A stretch of DNA of 64,000 bases from Drechslerella dactyloides (taxonomy: Eukaryota; Ascomycota; Orbiliomycetes; Orbiliales; Orbiliaceae), in assembly GCA_020064725.1 (NCBI GenBank), contig JAGTWJ010000006.1:496001-560000 (forward strand), written 5' to 3'. The notes under the pieces are model-generated. The model saw nothing but the letters and a program-made list of their open reading frames with translations, made no database searches and was not told the origin of the DNA. A program made the position numbers and the translations under genes. Shown piece by piece: positions 36,018-47,270 of this stretch (positions are counted from its first letter, which is position 1; each line of letters starts with the position of its first letter).

Positions 36018-37121
36018 TTATCGCCTGCCAATGCACCCGGTGCACGTGAGATCGTCGACAACGAGGCCGCCAAACATGCCCACCGCCAGCCCCTCCTTCT
36101 CATGCAGCTCCAGCTCGCGCTTCCGCAGCACCTCGTGTGCGGCGTCGAACCAAATCTCGCGGATCGGAGGCGGCACATCTCGCTCCAGGTCCGTGGGGGG
36201 CGTATTGCCGTTACGATCCGACGCCTCGCTGGGACTGACCGCCTGGTTCATGGCCTCCAGCTCGTCAAAGTCGCGCTGCATGGCGCGGGCAAAGGCCTTG
36301 CGGGTCGAGTGGCTGGCGTAGGGCATGTCAGCGGCGAAAAACTCAGTGATACGCTGCAGACCGGACTTGTGCAGCAGCATGGAGATCCAAGGGTCGTTCT
36401 TTTGGTGCGGAGGTGCGGGGCAGGTGGACAGCCGCATGTGCTTGACGAGCAGGTGCATGGTGTGGTGGGTCTCGATGAGGGTATTATCCGGCAGCGAGGC
36501 GATGATGGAGACCTGGAAGGCACGGAAGAGCTCCGAGCGGGTCGGGGTCGGCGGGCGAGGGGAGTTGTTGCTGGAGCGGGGGAGGGATGAGACGAGGGAG
36601 CGGTGGGTGGCGAGCATTTCGATGGTCTGGGTGCGGCGGATGGCGTACTCGGTGAGGAAGTAGAGGACGTAGATCAGGCGCTGGGTGAGCTCCTCGGCGA
36701 GGCAGGTTTCGATGACGGTGCGGGTTTTGGGCTTGAGGCGCTGGATGGGCATGTTGAAGCAGCGCTCGAGGATTCGCTCGGTGAGGTAGCCGGCGAGTTC
36801 GCGGCAGGTCTGCTCGTTGCGGGTGAGGGTGAGAAGGTAGCGGAGGTCATGGCGGGGACGGTTCGTGGCCGGGTTGATGTAGGGTGGGAAGAGGCGGGAA
36901 AGCGTGGCGAGGGAGTGGACGCGGATGTACTGGCGGGCGATGAGGGCCCCGTTGGCGTCGATGACGTCGTTGAAGGCGCGCGAGGTGCATTGGAGGGAGA
37001 CGAGGTCGGAGACGTGGACCTGCGCAAAGATCTGGGCGACCAGCTCGACGGGCAGGCGGTCGAAGGGCGTCGAAGCCGGCGGGGCGTCGGTGGCCCGGTT
37101 CCTGAAAAAGAACTTTAGCAT
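36018..37121 (-). CDS. F-box domain protein
   Basis: A single exon of 367 aa. The F-box lies at residues ~18-60 (FDRLPVELVAQIFAQVHVSD, LVSLQCTSRAFNDVIDANG), followed by helical sequence without recognisable LRR, WD or Kelch repeats. It probably acts as an SCF adaptor, by family. The middle (LPRSSNNSPRPPTPTR) is a Pro/Ser linker. The C-terminal part ends in LTCTGCIGRR. The N-terminus MLKFFFRNR is basic-hydrophobic. The upstream DNA carries a GGAT repeat. It shares a 752-bp divergent region with MED10. Confidence 0.88.
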   Translation of the reverse strand: MLKFFFRNRATDAPPASTPFDRLPVELVAQIFAQVHVSDLVSLQCTSRAFNDVIDANGALIARQYIRVHSLATLSRLFPPYINPATNRPRHDLRYLLTLTRNEQTCRELAGYLTERILERCFNMPIQRLKPKTRTVIETCLAEELTQRLIYVLYFLTEYAIRRTQTIEMLATHRSLVSSLPRSSNNSPRPPTPTRSELFRAFQVSIIASLPDNTLIETHHTMHLLVKHMRLSTCPAPPHQKNDPWISMLLHKSGLQRITEFFAADMPYASHSTRKAFARAMQRDFDELEAMNQAVSPSEASDRNGNTPPTDLERDVPPPIREIWFDAAHEVLRKRELELHEKEGLAVGMFGGLVVDDLTCTGCIGRR

Positions 37122-37193
37122 TGGGATCGATGAATTGGCGGATGGATTGGTGGATAAGTTGATGATGAATTGTTGGATGGATGATGAATTGAC

Positions 37194-37233
37194 GGATGGA
37201 TGGATGGATGGATGGATGGATGGATGGATGGAT
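37194..37233. repeat. GGAT tetranucleotide repeat, about 10 copies
   Basis: Uninterrupted ggat units over 40 nt, flanked by degenerate copies (37141-37193). On the F-box gene's strand it reads ATCC and lies ~75-110 nt upstream of the start codon. Confidence 0.95.
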
Positions 37234-37626
37234 TGGGGGATGGAATGATGTCAACGGAGGAGTACGCCATACCTCGAACGGTAGCGCTGGGAAAAGCGGG
37301 CGCGGGCCAGGGACCAGCTTGCGGAGAGCTTACGCCCTCTGCCGGTGGGCGGCGTGACGGTGCCGCTCGACATTGCTGCCAAGCCCGCCGAGTGCACTCG
37401 ACACGCTAGCTGCAGGCCTCGGCGGTGGGAACGGTGGTGCTGTCGGAGGTGAGGCTGGCGGCGACGGTGGTGATGGTGGAGTTTGCAGCGGGTCAAAGGA
37501 CGGAGAGGGATGATGTTCAGGGGCCGACCGCGATCAGGCGGCCAGACGTCCGCCAACTCTGCCAACCGCGGTTATATAAGCACGCACGACACCGTCTGCA
37601 CAAGTACAACAGCTCGTATTCGAATC

Positions 37627-37675
37627 GTAAGCTCACGCCCGTCCGGCTTCCAGACTAACTCGCATCCATCGATAG
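37627..37675 (+). other. Possible 5'-UTR intron of MED10
   Basis: Donor gtaagc at 37627, branch-like gactaact at about 37653 and acceptor tag ending at 37675 would define a 49-nt intron about 200 nt before the ATG. Tentative. Confidence 0.4.
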
Positions 37676-37873
37676 AAGCGGAAGGCTGGTGGAGAGGAGG
37701 GAGGCCCGCGGCTGAAGCACAGCCTCCGTCGACGACAGCCTCTCCTCGCAGTCCCGACCAAATCTCCGAGCATCGCCAAGACCGCCCTTCGACGTCCTCC
37801 AACACTCCTCCTCCTTCCCTCTCCATCACCAGTTGCCCCCCCTCAGCGTCCCTCCCCCCCTTCCACAGCCACA

Positions 37874-38567
37874 ATGTCCGCCGCCCCCATCGACAAGGTC
37901 GACTCCGACCTGCGCGCCGTCATCCAGGCCCTCTACGAACTATCCGTCGCGACCTACCGCAATGACAGCCCCAACCCGGCCGACATCATCATCACCCAGG
38001 TCAAAGACCTCGTCGCCAAGTTTGACCACCTGCAGGTCGCCGCCGAGGCCGTCGAAGACTTCTCCATCCCGCGGGAGGTCATAGGGTATGCACACGATAT
38101 CTTCCATCATCTGTTCTATGAGACCAACGGCTGATCGATCGATCGATGCGGACGCTAGCTATGTCGAGCACGGCCGCAATCCAGACATCTACACTCGCGA
38201 GTTCGTCGAGCTGGCCATCAAGCAAAACCAGTACCTGAACGGCAAGCAGCGGGCCTTCATGGACTTCCGTGACATCCTCGCCGAGCACATAAACACCACC
38301 TTCCCCGAGCTGCGGCAGAACGTCGACGAGGTCCTCGAGAACACCGGCGGTCGCCGCAATGTCGCCAAGCTACCGGCCATAACCGCCGGTCCCGACGACG
38401 TGGCAGCCGGGGGTAGCGCTGGTGCTGGATCTGGATCTGGCGCCGCCGCCGCCTTGTCGTCCTCCGGGGCGGGTGCCGGTGCAGCAGGTGGGAGCTCCGG
38501 GCCCGTCAACGGTGTCAGGATGAGCATCAGCGGCGGCGGGAGGGATGCTCCTACCCCAACTGCATGA
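37874..38567 (+). CDS. MED10: Mediator subunit 10
   Basis: Two exons (37874-38085, 38159-38567) encode 206 aa. Residues ~8-130 are the Med10/Nut2 domain: VDSDLRAVIQALYELSVATY at the start, ITQVKDLVAKFDHLQ, then across the intron EVIG-YVEHGRNPDIYTREFVE, and NGKQRAFMDFRDILAEHI. Med10 sits in the Mediator middle module and transmits activator signals to RNA polymerase II. The last ~65 residues are a Gly/Ala/Ser-rich low-complexity tail not needed for the fold. The intron (73 nt) contains a short GATC repeat just before the gctag acceptor. Confidence 0.96.
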
Positions 38568-39129
38568 TTGCAGATCAGATCGAGGTCGGAACCTGAGAAA
38601 ATTGGACGGGGTGTACTCTAGTCGCTCCATCCTCCCGCTCGAGTATTTATATAGCAGGTGGATTCCCACCCCGCTACGCATTTTCTAGAGATTTTACCCT
38701 ACGACTTACCTGCCCGGCATATAAAACCGCCAGGCGGACTCCGATCTCATATAATCAGAATTGGATACTTGGACTTTACGCCAGGAGCCCTGCGATAATA
38801 GGTTCATCGGTCAGCGACGTCTGCATTTTGGTGTTATCCACACCTGATCAGACGCCCAGTCATGCTGGCCTTTCTCCTATCGAACGACCGACTCGCCGAT
38901 GGTCCTGACGAATCACGATCAAAAGGAAGGAAAGGGACGGCCCTAGGATATAAGATAAAGAAAGTGCGAAGGCCGGCCGCCGTAATTGACTCTCTCGTCT
39001 CCAACAAACGCCACAGCTCCAACCTGAAAACGAATGAAGCCCGAATGCCGAAACTCCAGCTATCCCATCTATAACAACGCCTTCCAATGCATAACAATCT
39101 AGTAATTCTATCCGTCTCTCGGTCACCAT
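38568..39129. other. Convergent intergenic region (MED10 / arrestin)
   Basis: 562 bp between two stop codons. No coding sequence; terminators are presumed. Confidence 0.6.
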
Positions 39130-41387
39130 CTAAGCTTTCGTAAAATAGCTTCGGACCGATGACATGTACGAGCCGAGGGAGCCGAGCTGCGTGCTGCTGG
39201 TCGGCGCCGATGTTGCCGAGTCACCCTGGAAACTGGCCGCCTGACTTTCCGGCATCACCCTGGGCGGAGTCGCTGTGCCCGACGTCACGTGGTCGCTGCT
39301 TCGGGTTTCATCGTTCACGGAAACCGGCTCAACGTGGGAAAGGTCGGACTCGGTGTGGCGTCGGCGGATGGCGGTGCCTGTGGTTGAAGTTGAAGGGCGT
39401 TCGTTCGGGAGCGAGCGGCGGACGACCGAGAAGCTGGAGAAGCTAGGCTTGTTTCCGATGCCGGACAGGAGTGCTTCGTGGATCGCATGCTACATAGGAG
39501 CTCATCAACGAGAGAAACAAACCCATCAACAACACCAGGGAATTCTTACCGTATGCAAGATGTGGATCGGGAGGACAGCGTGAACTCTATTGCGCGGGCT
39601 ATATTTGACGTTGTTAGTGAATGGGGTCTATTTAGACGAAGGGAATGTTGTTGGAAGTCTAACTCTAGCTTAGGACCAGTTGTCACCACCACGAAATACT
39701 GCACCTCGAAGAACGTGCCTTCATCGTATGTTAGTTGTTCGCCAGCCTATCTTCAAGAGAGAACCAAAAAAAAAAGGAAAGAAAGAAAAAACGTACCCAA
39801 CGGGATGGTCAGTTGGCCTTTCGGAATCTCGATCTCGCATGTAACCGACGCCTGCTTGTCCATCTTTAGTCCGGTCCAACGGCTGCCGGTGTTGAGCTCC
39901 GATCGGGCCATTGTCTTCTTCAGGGTGAAAGCTGGGTCGCTAGACCCAGGCTCTCCGTCCGTGGATTTAGGGACCTTGTAAACGCTGATGTGCCGAATCT
40001 GAAACATACATACACGTGGAGCTGTGGTCAGTATACGCACACCACCCGAATGCAGATTGCATTCACTATTGCTCGGCCAGGTCACCGCTGCCAGCGAAGC
40101 TTACCAGCTTGACGCGAATCTTCCCAATGTGGTACAGGGACCCGTTCTCGATCGAGACGTCGATGAAGACCGACCCGCCGCTAAACCAGTACGGGCGGCT
40201 GATGCTGGCGGTGAGGTTCAGAGAACCCTCCTTCTCCGGCATGAAGGTCCGCTCCTCAGAGACCTTGATCTCATGATCGAAATCCGAGCGTGTCCTGCGC
40301 ATTTCGCCAATAGAAGGCGTGATGGCAACATCCCGACAACAGCGGACTAGATACTTTACATTTCCGATTTTGAAGAGGATCGTGCTACAGCACCATGCAT
40401 AAGCTTTTTGCTTCGTCACCTGTGTAGGAATGGGAGGAAAAGAAAAAGGAATAGGGGGAGCGCAGGGTGTTTACCCGTATATGACATATCGAATACGGGC
40501 GGTCGCCGAGCTGAACGTCCCAGGTCCAACATCAAGCGGCAAGTCAACGCTAAATGGGAAAACCTCGTCACCTGGCTGGACGGACCAAAAAGGGCCGGAA
40601 TTCTGATCCTGCTGGCGTAAAATGCTGGGCGGAGGCGGATGGTTGTCGTCGACGAACTCGAGAGCCAAGGAAAGAAGAATGCGACGATTCGACCAAGAAA
40701 GTTCTAGAGGACGCAATCAGAAAAGGTCGGCATGGCATGGAGGCATGGGAAGCGAGCGGTCGGTCGGACGGGCGGATGCTACGGCCAGATTAACTATTAC
40801 CTTCGACGCCTATCAAGTCAACTGCGACTCTGCCTAGCTGGACGTCGCCGCTGTCGGATGGGTTGATGGAAATGTTCAGTTTGCCAGCAACGCAGCCACC
40901 GGCAATATGAAACGGCGAGGTTATAAAGACATCCGCTTTGAGTGCCGTTGACGAAATGACAGGGTTCCGCAGCAAATCTTGAGGCAGGCTGGGGCGGACA
41001 AAGGTCATGGGCCTCCAGGATGGACGCGGTAGCTTCTTGCTTGGCTGTGCGCGAACAGATATGGCCGAGGCTGCTTCGTCACTGGTTGCATTGCTGGCCA
41101 AGGACTCTGCGGTCTATGTAAGCCGTTGATCATTAGCATTTTTTTTAGACTCTCCAGACGGTCAGCCGGGGTGGTTAAAGAGTGGGTCAGAAATAGCCGC
41201 GCCGCGGAGATGCAAAGGGAGTGAAAAGGCGTGCTTGCTTGGGTCAAGCAAATGAATGGCCCCTCCCCCTCCACTTAAGGCCACTGGGATGCGGCGGATG
41301 CAGCTCAACAAGTGTAATTGTCCAAAGAGGTTTGCTTCTTGGCTTCCATACCTGCTGGGTTTCGACGCTTGGATTATTGTGCTCCAT
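39130..41387 (-). CDS. Arrestin-domain (alpha-arrestin-like) protein
   Basis: Eight exons, right to left (41387-41352, 41104-40801, 40703-40475, 40384-40105, 39998-39797, 39718-39664, 39598-39550, 39489-39130), give 504 aa. The arrestin N half contains LKADVFITSPFHIAGGCVAG, LSWSNRRILLSLALEF, FPFSVDLPLDVGPGTFSS and ARIRYVIYG. The C half contains SISRPYWFSGGSVFIDVSIE, IRHISVYKVPK, VTCEIEIPKGQLTIPLGTFF, FEVQYFVVV and VHAVLPIHILHT. Such proteins act in cargo sorting and ubiquitin-ligase recruitment. The C-terminal ~110 residues are Ser/Thr-rich; no PPxY motif was seen, so direct Nedd4/Rsp5 recruitment is not supported. Exon 1 (MEHNNPSVETQQ) and its AGAG acceptor at 41105-41108 are the least certain parts; exon 6 uses a weak donor (gttaga). 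Confidence 0.82.
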
Positions 41388-44300
41388 GTCAATTAACGGA
41401 TGTAACCAATCGCTTGCGACGCCGGGATCGGGATGGCTCCCCTGACCAGTATCAAGAAGGCAGGAAAAAAACTTCAGAAGGGGAGGAGGTCCTCCAGCCA
41501 AGGCAGCCTTGCAGGATGGTGGTAGGGTGTGACGCTAGGAGTAGACGTGCTTGGAATTTGGCCTTGGACGATGCGAAAGAGGGAGAAGTGTCCAGTGCAG
41601 ATGAATGGGCGACTGCATCTCCGGATCTCCGGATGGCGCCCGACGGAATTCTGGCCGGCCATTGCGCCATAGAAGGAAATATATACGAGGGAGTAAACGG
41701 GCCAGTTTCGACAAGCGGCCATCGCTGGTCCGATCACCAATCATCCGTCGCGCCGGGCGCCGCGTGCTCTTTTGGGAGCCGCTGAATTGCATCTCGCAGG
41801 TCGCAGGTCGGTCGCAGGAGGGGGACGAATTCACATCTGGCGTCGGGCCGTTGGGGGAAGGAAAGCTGCGTCCGGCAGCGCATTGTCGACGCACGACGTA
41901 CGATACAGACACTAAGGACTTGGTAGCACGATTAGCACCGATGGACCGGACTAACTCAGCAGGACGCTGTCAGCCTGGATGGGAACGTACGCCGGTAACA
42001 GGAGGCGAGGCAGCGAGGGTGGAGCGGCGATGACGTGGTGGCCGGGCCCAACCGTGGTCGTGAGGGAGAGTGAGACGGCGATGATGACGAAGGGCGAAGC
42101 GACGATGTATCGATATAGACGGCGGCCCATGGTGATTATGGCATCATGGCCGCAGCTGAGCGCTCGTCTCGAGTGCCACCAAACGGCGGCTGCGTTGATG
42201 TGTTGCTGCGTTGTCGGCGTTTCTTTTTTTCGGGCGGGCTTGGCTTTTTTGCGGGGAAAAGAAGAAAACATGCGCCTTTTGCTGCTGGCTGCAGGCCGCC
42301 GTGCTGCGTGCTCATTCGCCATCCCTCGCATCCACCCATCCACCACCCCTTCCACCACCATCACCATCCGGATTTCTTCGTCCCTCCATGTGATCCCGAT
42401 CCGATCGAATCAAACGAAGCAAACAAGCGACCAGAAGAAAAAAAAAGGTGGTCTCACGGATGTGCCTTCCAGACCACCCCTCTGCATGCAAGCAAGCACA
42501 GCTCGAAAGTATGTGCATACCGATTGACTGACACTGATGTCTGAATAACTTGTCTGTCTTCTGGCGAGCTGGCTGAAACCTAACCTTCTTTCTGCGGGGA
42601 GACAGCGAGTCCGGTTGCGACAGGGCTCTGGTGCCGAATCTCGGACATGTCCGAAAAACAGGCAGCCTCTCGCTTGGTGGACTCCCAAGCCCAGCCATCC
42701 TGAACCACACGCAGCTCGCAGTCCAGATCAAACCTCCCATCTGGTCGCAAAAGGGGCAATCGAATCGCTGTCTGAATCACCGCGAGGGGCGTTATCCGTC
42801 TGGCGATCCGCTAGCTGCTGCTGCCACCATGCGAGACTATGCGAGTCGTCGTCGTCTGTCGTCCAAAAGCATCGACCGGCCCAGAAAGATCAACTTCTCT
42901 CGCCAGACAGGCTGAGACTCGAGCTAAGGGCACAACAGCTAGCGTGCACTGAGCCACTGCTGCTGGGCGAGTCCATGTGCACGTCCATACTTTCGTACAT
43001 TACATAGCACCGTATCATGCTGGCCGCTGGATCGCTCACCGCCTTCTTGGCTTGGCTGCTCCGGGGCCCCGGATCCAAGAAAACGATATCGTGCATCTCA
43101 TTGCCCACCCCCGGCGGCCCTGTGCGCGGTTTGCCCAAGCTACCGCTGGGGGGGAAGGCAATCAAATGGATCGCCCGATGCGCGAATGTTCTCCAGCGAC
43201 GCGACGTGACGACGACGACGAGGAAGAACCGAAAAGAACGAGTGAGCGAAACGAATAGCAGCCTTCTGCTCGTTCTTCTCCTCGTTCCGCCGAAAAAGCA
43301 ATTCTCTTGGGACCAGGTTGGTCTTCCCGTAGTGGGTCGCCCCAAACTACGCCTTGCCTGCTACGGCAAAATTTTCCCGTTCAACATCTTTTGGACGGCG
43401 TCTTAAAAGTCTTGGAAGCAGCATCTGAACGCCGTTCATGAAATGAAAGTGCTGCACCGATGGGCCCTCAAAGCAGGCTGGATGACGAGATCCGGCTGGA
43501 AGGGTTACCGCGCGCCGCAAAACCCTTTTCGTTTTCCGGGAATCCAAGCATCCCAACATTTGGGCCCGCTCAGACTCTCGTGCATTTCGAACAGAAACAC
43601 CAAGCGGTCTTGAGGGCGGGGATAGGTTCATTCGCTGCCAATATACGGCCGCTCATCTCCCTCACTCGCAGAATTCTCCACTCGCTTCACTGGCTCAGCC
43701 CGCCGACGCCCGCCGACGCCGCCGCCGGTGGACCAAGGACCAAGGGTAGGTAGCCAGCCGTAGCGTTGTAGCGGTAGCACTTACAATGAGCGAGAGAATA
43801 AATCGTGAATAGAAAGTCGCCGAGACAGGCCAAATCCACAAGGTCAATGTCACCTGGAGGTTGGAAGGATCGCACCAAGCGAGAACGGCTTGGGCCACTG
43901 GTTAACCTCTTTCGTCAACCGTCCAGAAATCACTTGACGAGATTTTTCCTGCCTCTTGCGTGTGCACGAAAAAAAAGACGAAAAGAAAAAAAGTCTCAAC
44001 GAGTGGAGAGTTAAGATGTCCTTCGGCAGGCGAGAGCTCTTCTCGCATGGTGGGCCGGGGGCCGCCCATGGCTACGGGCTGTCGAGCTAGAAAAAACACC
44101 CAGCCAGTAGGCAGGCTCAGCACGAGCACAGAGCTGCCATGCTGCCATGCCATGCCATGCTTCCGGGCTGCTCCTGCTCCTGCTTCACTGCTACTCCTCC
44201 ATGCTGCCAGCTAAGCTGCTTGTCAATGGATGGGCCTTTTTCATCTCGTTCCTAACGGACCCGACGCTTGCTAGCGCAGTCACATCCATCCACCCCCAGA

Positions 44301-45251
44301 AGAAATAACACGCCAAAAGCAGCGTCGAGGCAAGAAACAAGGGGAAAGAAAGTGGGAGTGACCAGGCTCGATGACCAGCCGAACGACTCCAACCCGTCAA
44401 GCAAGCCTAGCTAACAGGAGCGAGCTTCTTTCGGGTCAGAGCAAAATCTTTTCTGTTTGCCTGACTCCGGCCCAGGTGCCAGCTGCAGTTGTCACTCGGC
44501 TGAGGCGATTCTGCTAATTACAAATGGTTTGCTAACAGGCCTCCCTTATCTTCACGCAGTTCCCCAGCTTTTTATCCCACATCGCCGTTTCCATTACACT
44601 CCAAAATTATACGGACTCTTGATCGCTATCTCGACCTCGCTGATTACTATAGTCTTTATCATTGATTCTTATTTTTATTTGACCATTCTGATACATTTAT
44701 TTTTCGCCTATCTTCGGTGCCCGCCGTCGCCTATCTCTTGAGCCTCCTCAAGGGTTATCCGGTACCTGCATCTTCTGAACTACCTGTGATAGAGTCAACC
44801 GCGCGGGCACATCCATTTCGCCTGTCGCCGCTGCTTCCAGGCCCGCGCACCAGTGTTCTGGAATATCCAAAGCTTGAAGACGCAAGCTTCTGCCTGATAC
44901 CGCGCACGCCACTCTGGAAACGGAGAGTCTGCACACGGATCCTTTCTCCCTAAAAATTAGAAAAATACACCACAAGAGTAATTCCCAGCTATACATTACA
45001 ATCCAACTTTATTAGCATCAGGTAAGAGGAAAACTTCTTTATAAGGAATACATTCTTTTATACACACATAGCATGGAAAGAAAAAAAGTGAAAGCACAAA
45101 GGTGTAACATTTGCCTTCCCATGCAAGTCATTGTTATGATTCTCTTGCGAAAGTAACATGTCTGCGTTTCAACTGCACTCCTCCGCCTCGCATGGCTTAG
45201 GTAGGATCATTCCTGCGGAACGAAAGTACCAGGCGAATGTTCCTCCTCCTC

Positions 45252-45310
<59 letters not shown>

Positions 45311-45810
45311 TCCTCCTTTTTAGTCCTGAGTGTGCAGGACTTAATATAGTCAAGTGAAGAAGACACGGTGCCTGCCTGCCATTACCTACCAAACCAGGCC
45401 CAAACCTGACTCGACTTCATTTCTACTCCATGTCCAACTCACTTTCCCTGCCTTAAAAGTCTTCGCAGCTTCTTTCCGCCCCCGTTCCTGCTACGCGACT
45501 CCATCCTTTGATCACGCCGGTATTGACGATAGCTTTCCGAAACTCTCATAGGCCAGTTTTTTGCACACCGTGGTTGTTCGCAGCGGCTTTCTGTCCGCTC
45601 TTGTATCCTCTGGTTTGCAGTGCAGCACAGTTTCAAGGCTTTAGAGCCTGAGGGTTCCCCCCGAGAGGTCCGAGAACTCCAACTCTATTTCAAAGCCTTG
45701 CATTAATTGGAAGAGGAGGACCTTTATTTCTTTGTCCGAAGATACTTCTTTCTGAAAGAAATCGTTTGTTTCTTTCATTCTTAGAAGAGCAAGAAGAACA
45801 AGAAGAAAAC
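41388..45810. other. 4.4-kb gene-poor divergent region upstream of the bZIP gene
   Basis: No conserved protein in any frame. Local features are a T-run (42225-42250), GCCAT iterations near 44140-44160, and the long CT microsatellite at 45252-45305. It probably contains the extended promoter and leader of the bZIP gene and the arrestin promoter at the left end. Confidence 0.55.
45252..45305. repeat. CT dinucleotide microsatellite, about 27 copies
   Basis: 54 nt of uninterrupted CT preceded by TCC iterations. It lies ~500 nt upstream of the bZIP start codon on the coding strand. Confidence 0.98.
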
Positions 45811-47270
45811 ATGGCAGCCGCAGTCAAGGAGTCACCGGTTTCCCCGTCGTCGTCAATGTCGTCGCCGGAGGGAAATGCGGTCCCCGACGCAGCCGCAGCA
45901 CAGAAGCGGAAGGGGGGGCGGAAGCCTGTGTATGCGACGCAGGAGGAGCGGAAGATGAGGAACAGAGCAGCGCAAGCGGGTAAGAGCGCCCATGCATTTA
46001 CCATCGTGTGAAGTCCGAGGTGCGGATGCTGTTGAACAGTTCTGAGCAAAACATGCCGGCCATCTTCTCATTGTTGGTTGTTTTGGCATCCGTTTACATT
46101 GGTTCTGTCTCATACGCGAAGGGGGCATCGATGGAAAATGTAAGGATTGAGGCTAACGAGTCTTTCTCGCCGTCGGCAGCCTTTCGGGAGCGGCGGACCG
46201 AGTACATAAAGCATCTCGAGGCCACGATCAAGCAACAGGAGGAGGCACTCGCCTCGCTGCAGCAGTCGTCTCGCAGCGCGGCCGACGAGGTGCTGATGTT
46301 ACGGTACAAGAACTCTCTCTTGGAAAGGATTTTGCTTGAAAAACGCATCGACGTTCATGCCGAACTCAAAGCTTTTGCAGATAACGACGCAGTTCCCGCG
46401 GGTCCGATCCCGTCGCTACCGCCTCACCCGCCGCACGTCCAGCGGGCTTTGCACCAACGGCTGCTCGGGCGAGCGCCGCCGCACCACCAGTTCCACAGCT
46501 CGCATTCAGGCTCGCCGCTGGGGCTGGGTGGAGCAGGTGGGTTTAAAAAGATGAGGAGGCTGTCCGAGTCGTCCTTCTTCCAGAAGCCATCGAGCATGGT
46601 GCATTCGCCGACCGGGAAGGTCACCTCTCCGGCGGTTTCGGTCGAGATGACCTCGCCCGTGGCATCCGAGCCATCTCCTGCGACGGGGGGCTCGAGCCAC
46701 ACGTTCCTCGCTCGGCCATCGCCGTCGGCCCCACGGCGGTTCTCGCATGCGCCAGATCTGGCGTCTTTGGCCACGCTGTACCCGCAGCAGTATCAGGCCC
46801 ACATGGACAAACTAGGTATGCCTATAAACCTATCTACATGGTAGTCGATCTATATACTTATGAGTCCTCACGAAGAATGAATTGAGTTGACCGTGTATTT
46901 TTTTTTCTTCGTGGTAGACCAGGAGTACGATGCGGAAATGTACGACGACAATGAGGGCGAAGAAGAGGAGGTGGACGGACACGATGTGCTGGTCCCACTC
47001 CCAAACTCGGAATTCCCCATGGGCCGGGGCGCACCACCATTGACGACAAACGGCCAACAAGCACATCAGCTCCCAGCGCTATCCTCGCCAGCAGTGGCGG
47101 GTGGCGGGTCAGCCAAGATGCCCAACGTGGCAACGACGAACGAGAGCATGCTGCAGCAGTACTACAGCACTGGATCGTGGACCGTCGACTTGTTCTCGGA
47201 CCCGTACATGATGGGCCCGCTGCAGTTCCCAAACCCGTTTACGAGCTTCCCAACAAGCAGCATGAGATGA
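45811..47270 (+). CDS. bZIP transcription factor (AP-1-like, Fcr3-type)
   Basis: Three exons (45811-45979, 46180-46815, 46918-47270) encode 385 aa. The basic region starts near residue 34 with KRKGGRKPVYATQEERK and continues RNRAAQ-AAFRERRTEYIKHLE, the intron splitting it at the Q-A/A-F junction. It is followed by the zipper/coiled coil (LEATIKQQEEALASLQQ, VLMLRYKNSLLERILLEK), to ~residue 115. The NxxAQxxFR core is the AP-1/Yap-like DNA-contact motif. The remainder is Ser/Pro-rich with an acidic patch (DDNEGEEEEVDG) and a hydrophobic C-terminal end. The Fcr3-type label is from memory of family annotation and is tentative; targets are not inferable. No ATG precedes 45811 in this frame. Intron 1 is 200 nt and contains its own in-frame ATG codons. 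Confidence 0.93.

Larger units (their letters stand above)
37122..37873. promoter_or_regulatory. Bidirectional promoter region F-box / MED10
   Basis: 752 bp between two start codons. It contains the GGAT repeat near the F-box gene and a C/T-rich stretch (37790-37865) directly before the MED10 ATG, typical of fungal core promoters and leaders. Confidence 0.55.

Noticed and set aside
39550..39718. Arrestin exon 6 read straight through to 39550
   Set aside because: Read through, it gives a non-family sequence and the wrong phase for the last exon; splicing out a 65-nt intron restores VHAVLPIHILHT, an arrestin C-domain block.
45252..45305. Regular repeat array that might suggest CRISPR
   Set aside because: It is an uninterrupted dinucleotide microsatellite without spacers in eukaryotic DNA.
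45766..45810. In-frame extension upstream of the bZIP ATG
   Set aside because: It starts only with a TTG codon and is A/G-rich leader; the first ATG is at 45811.
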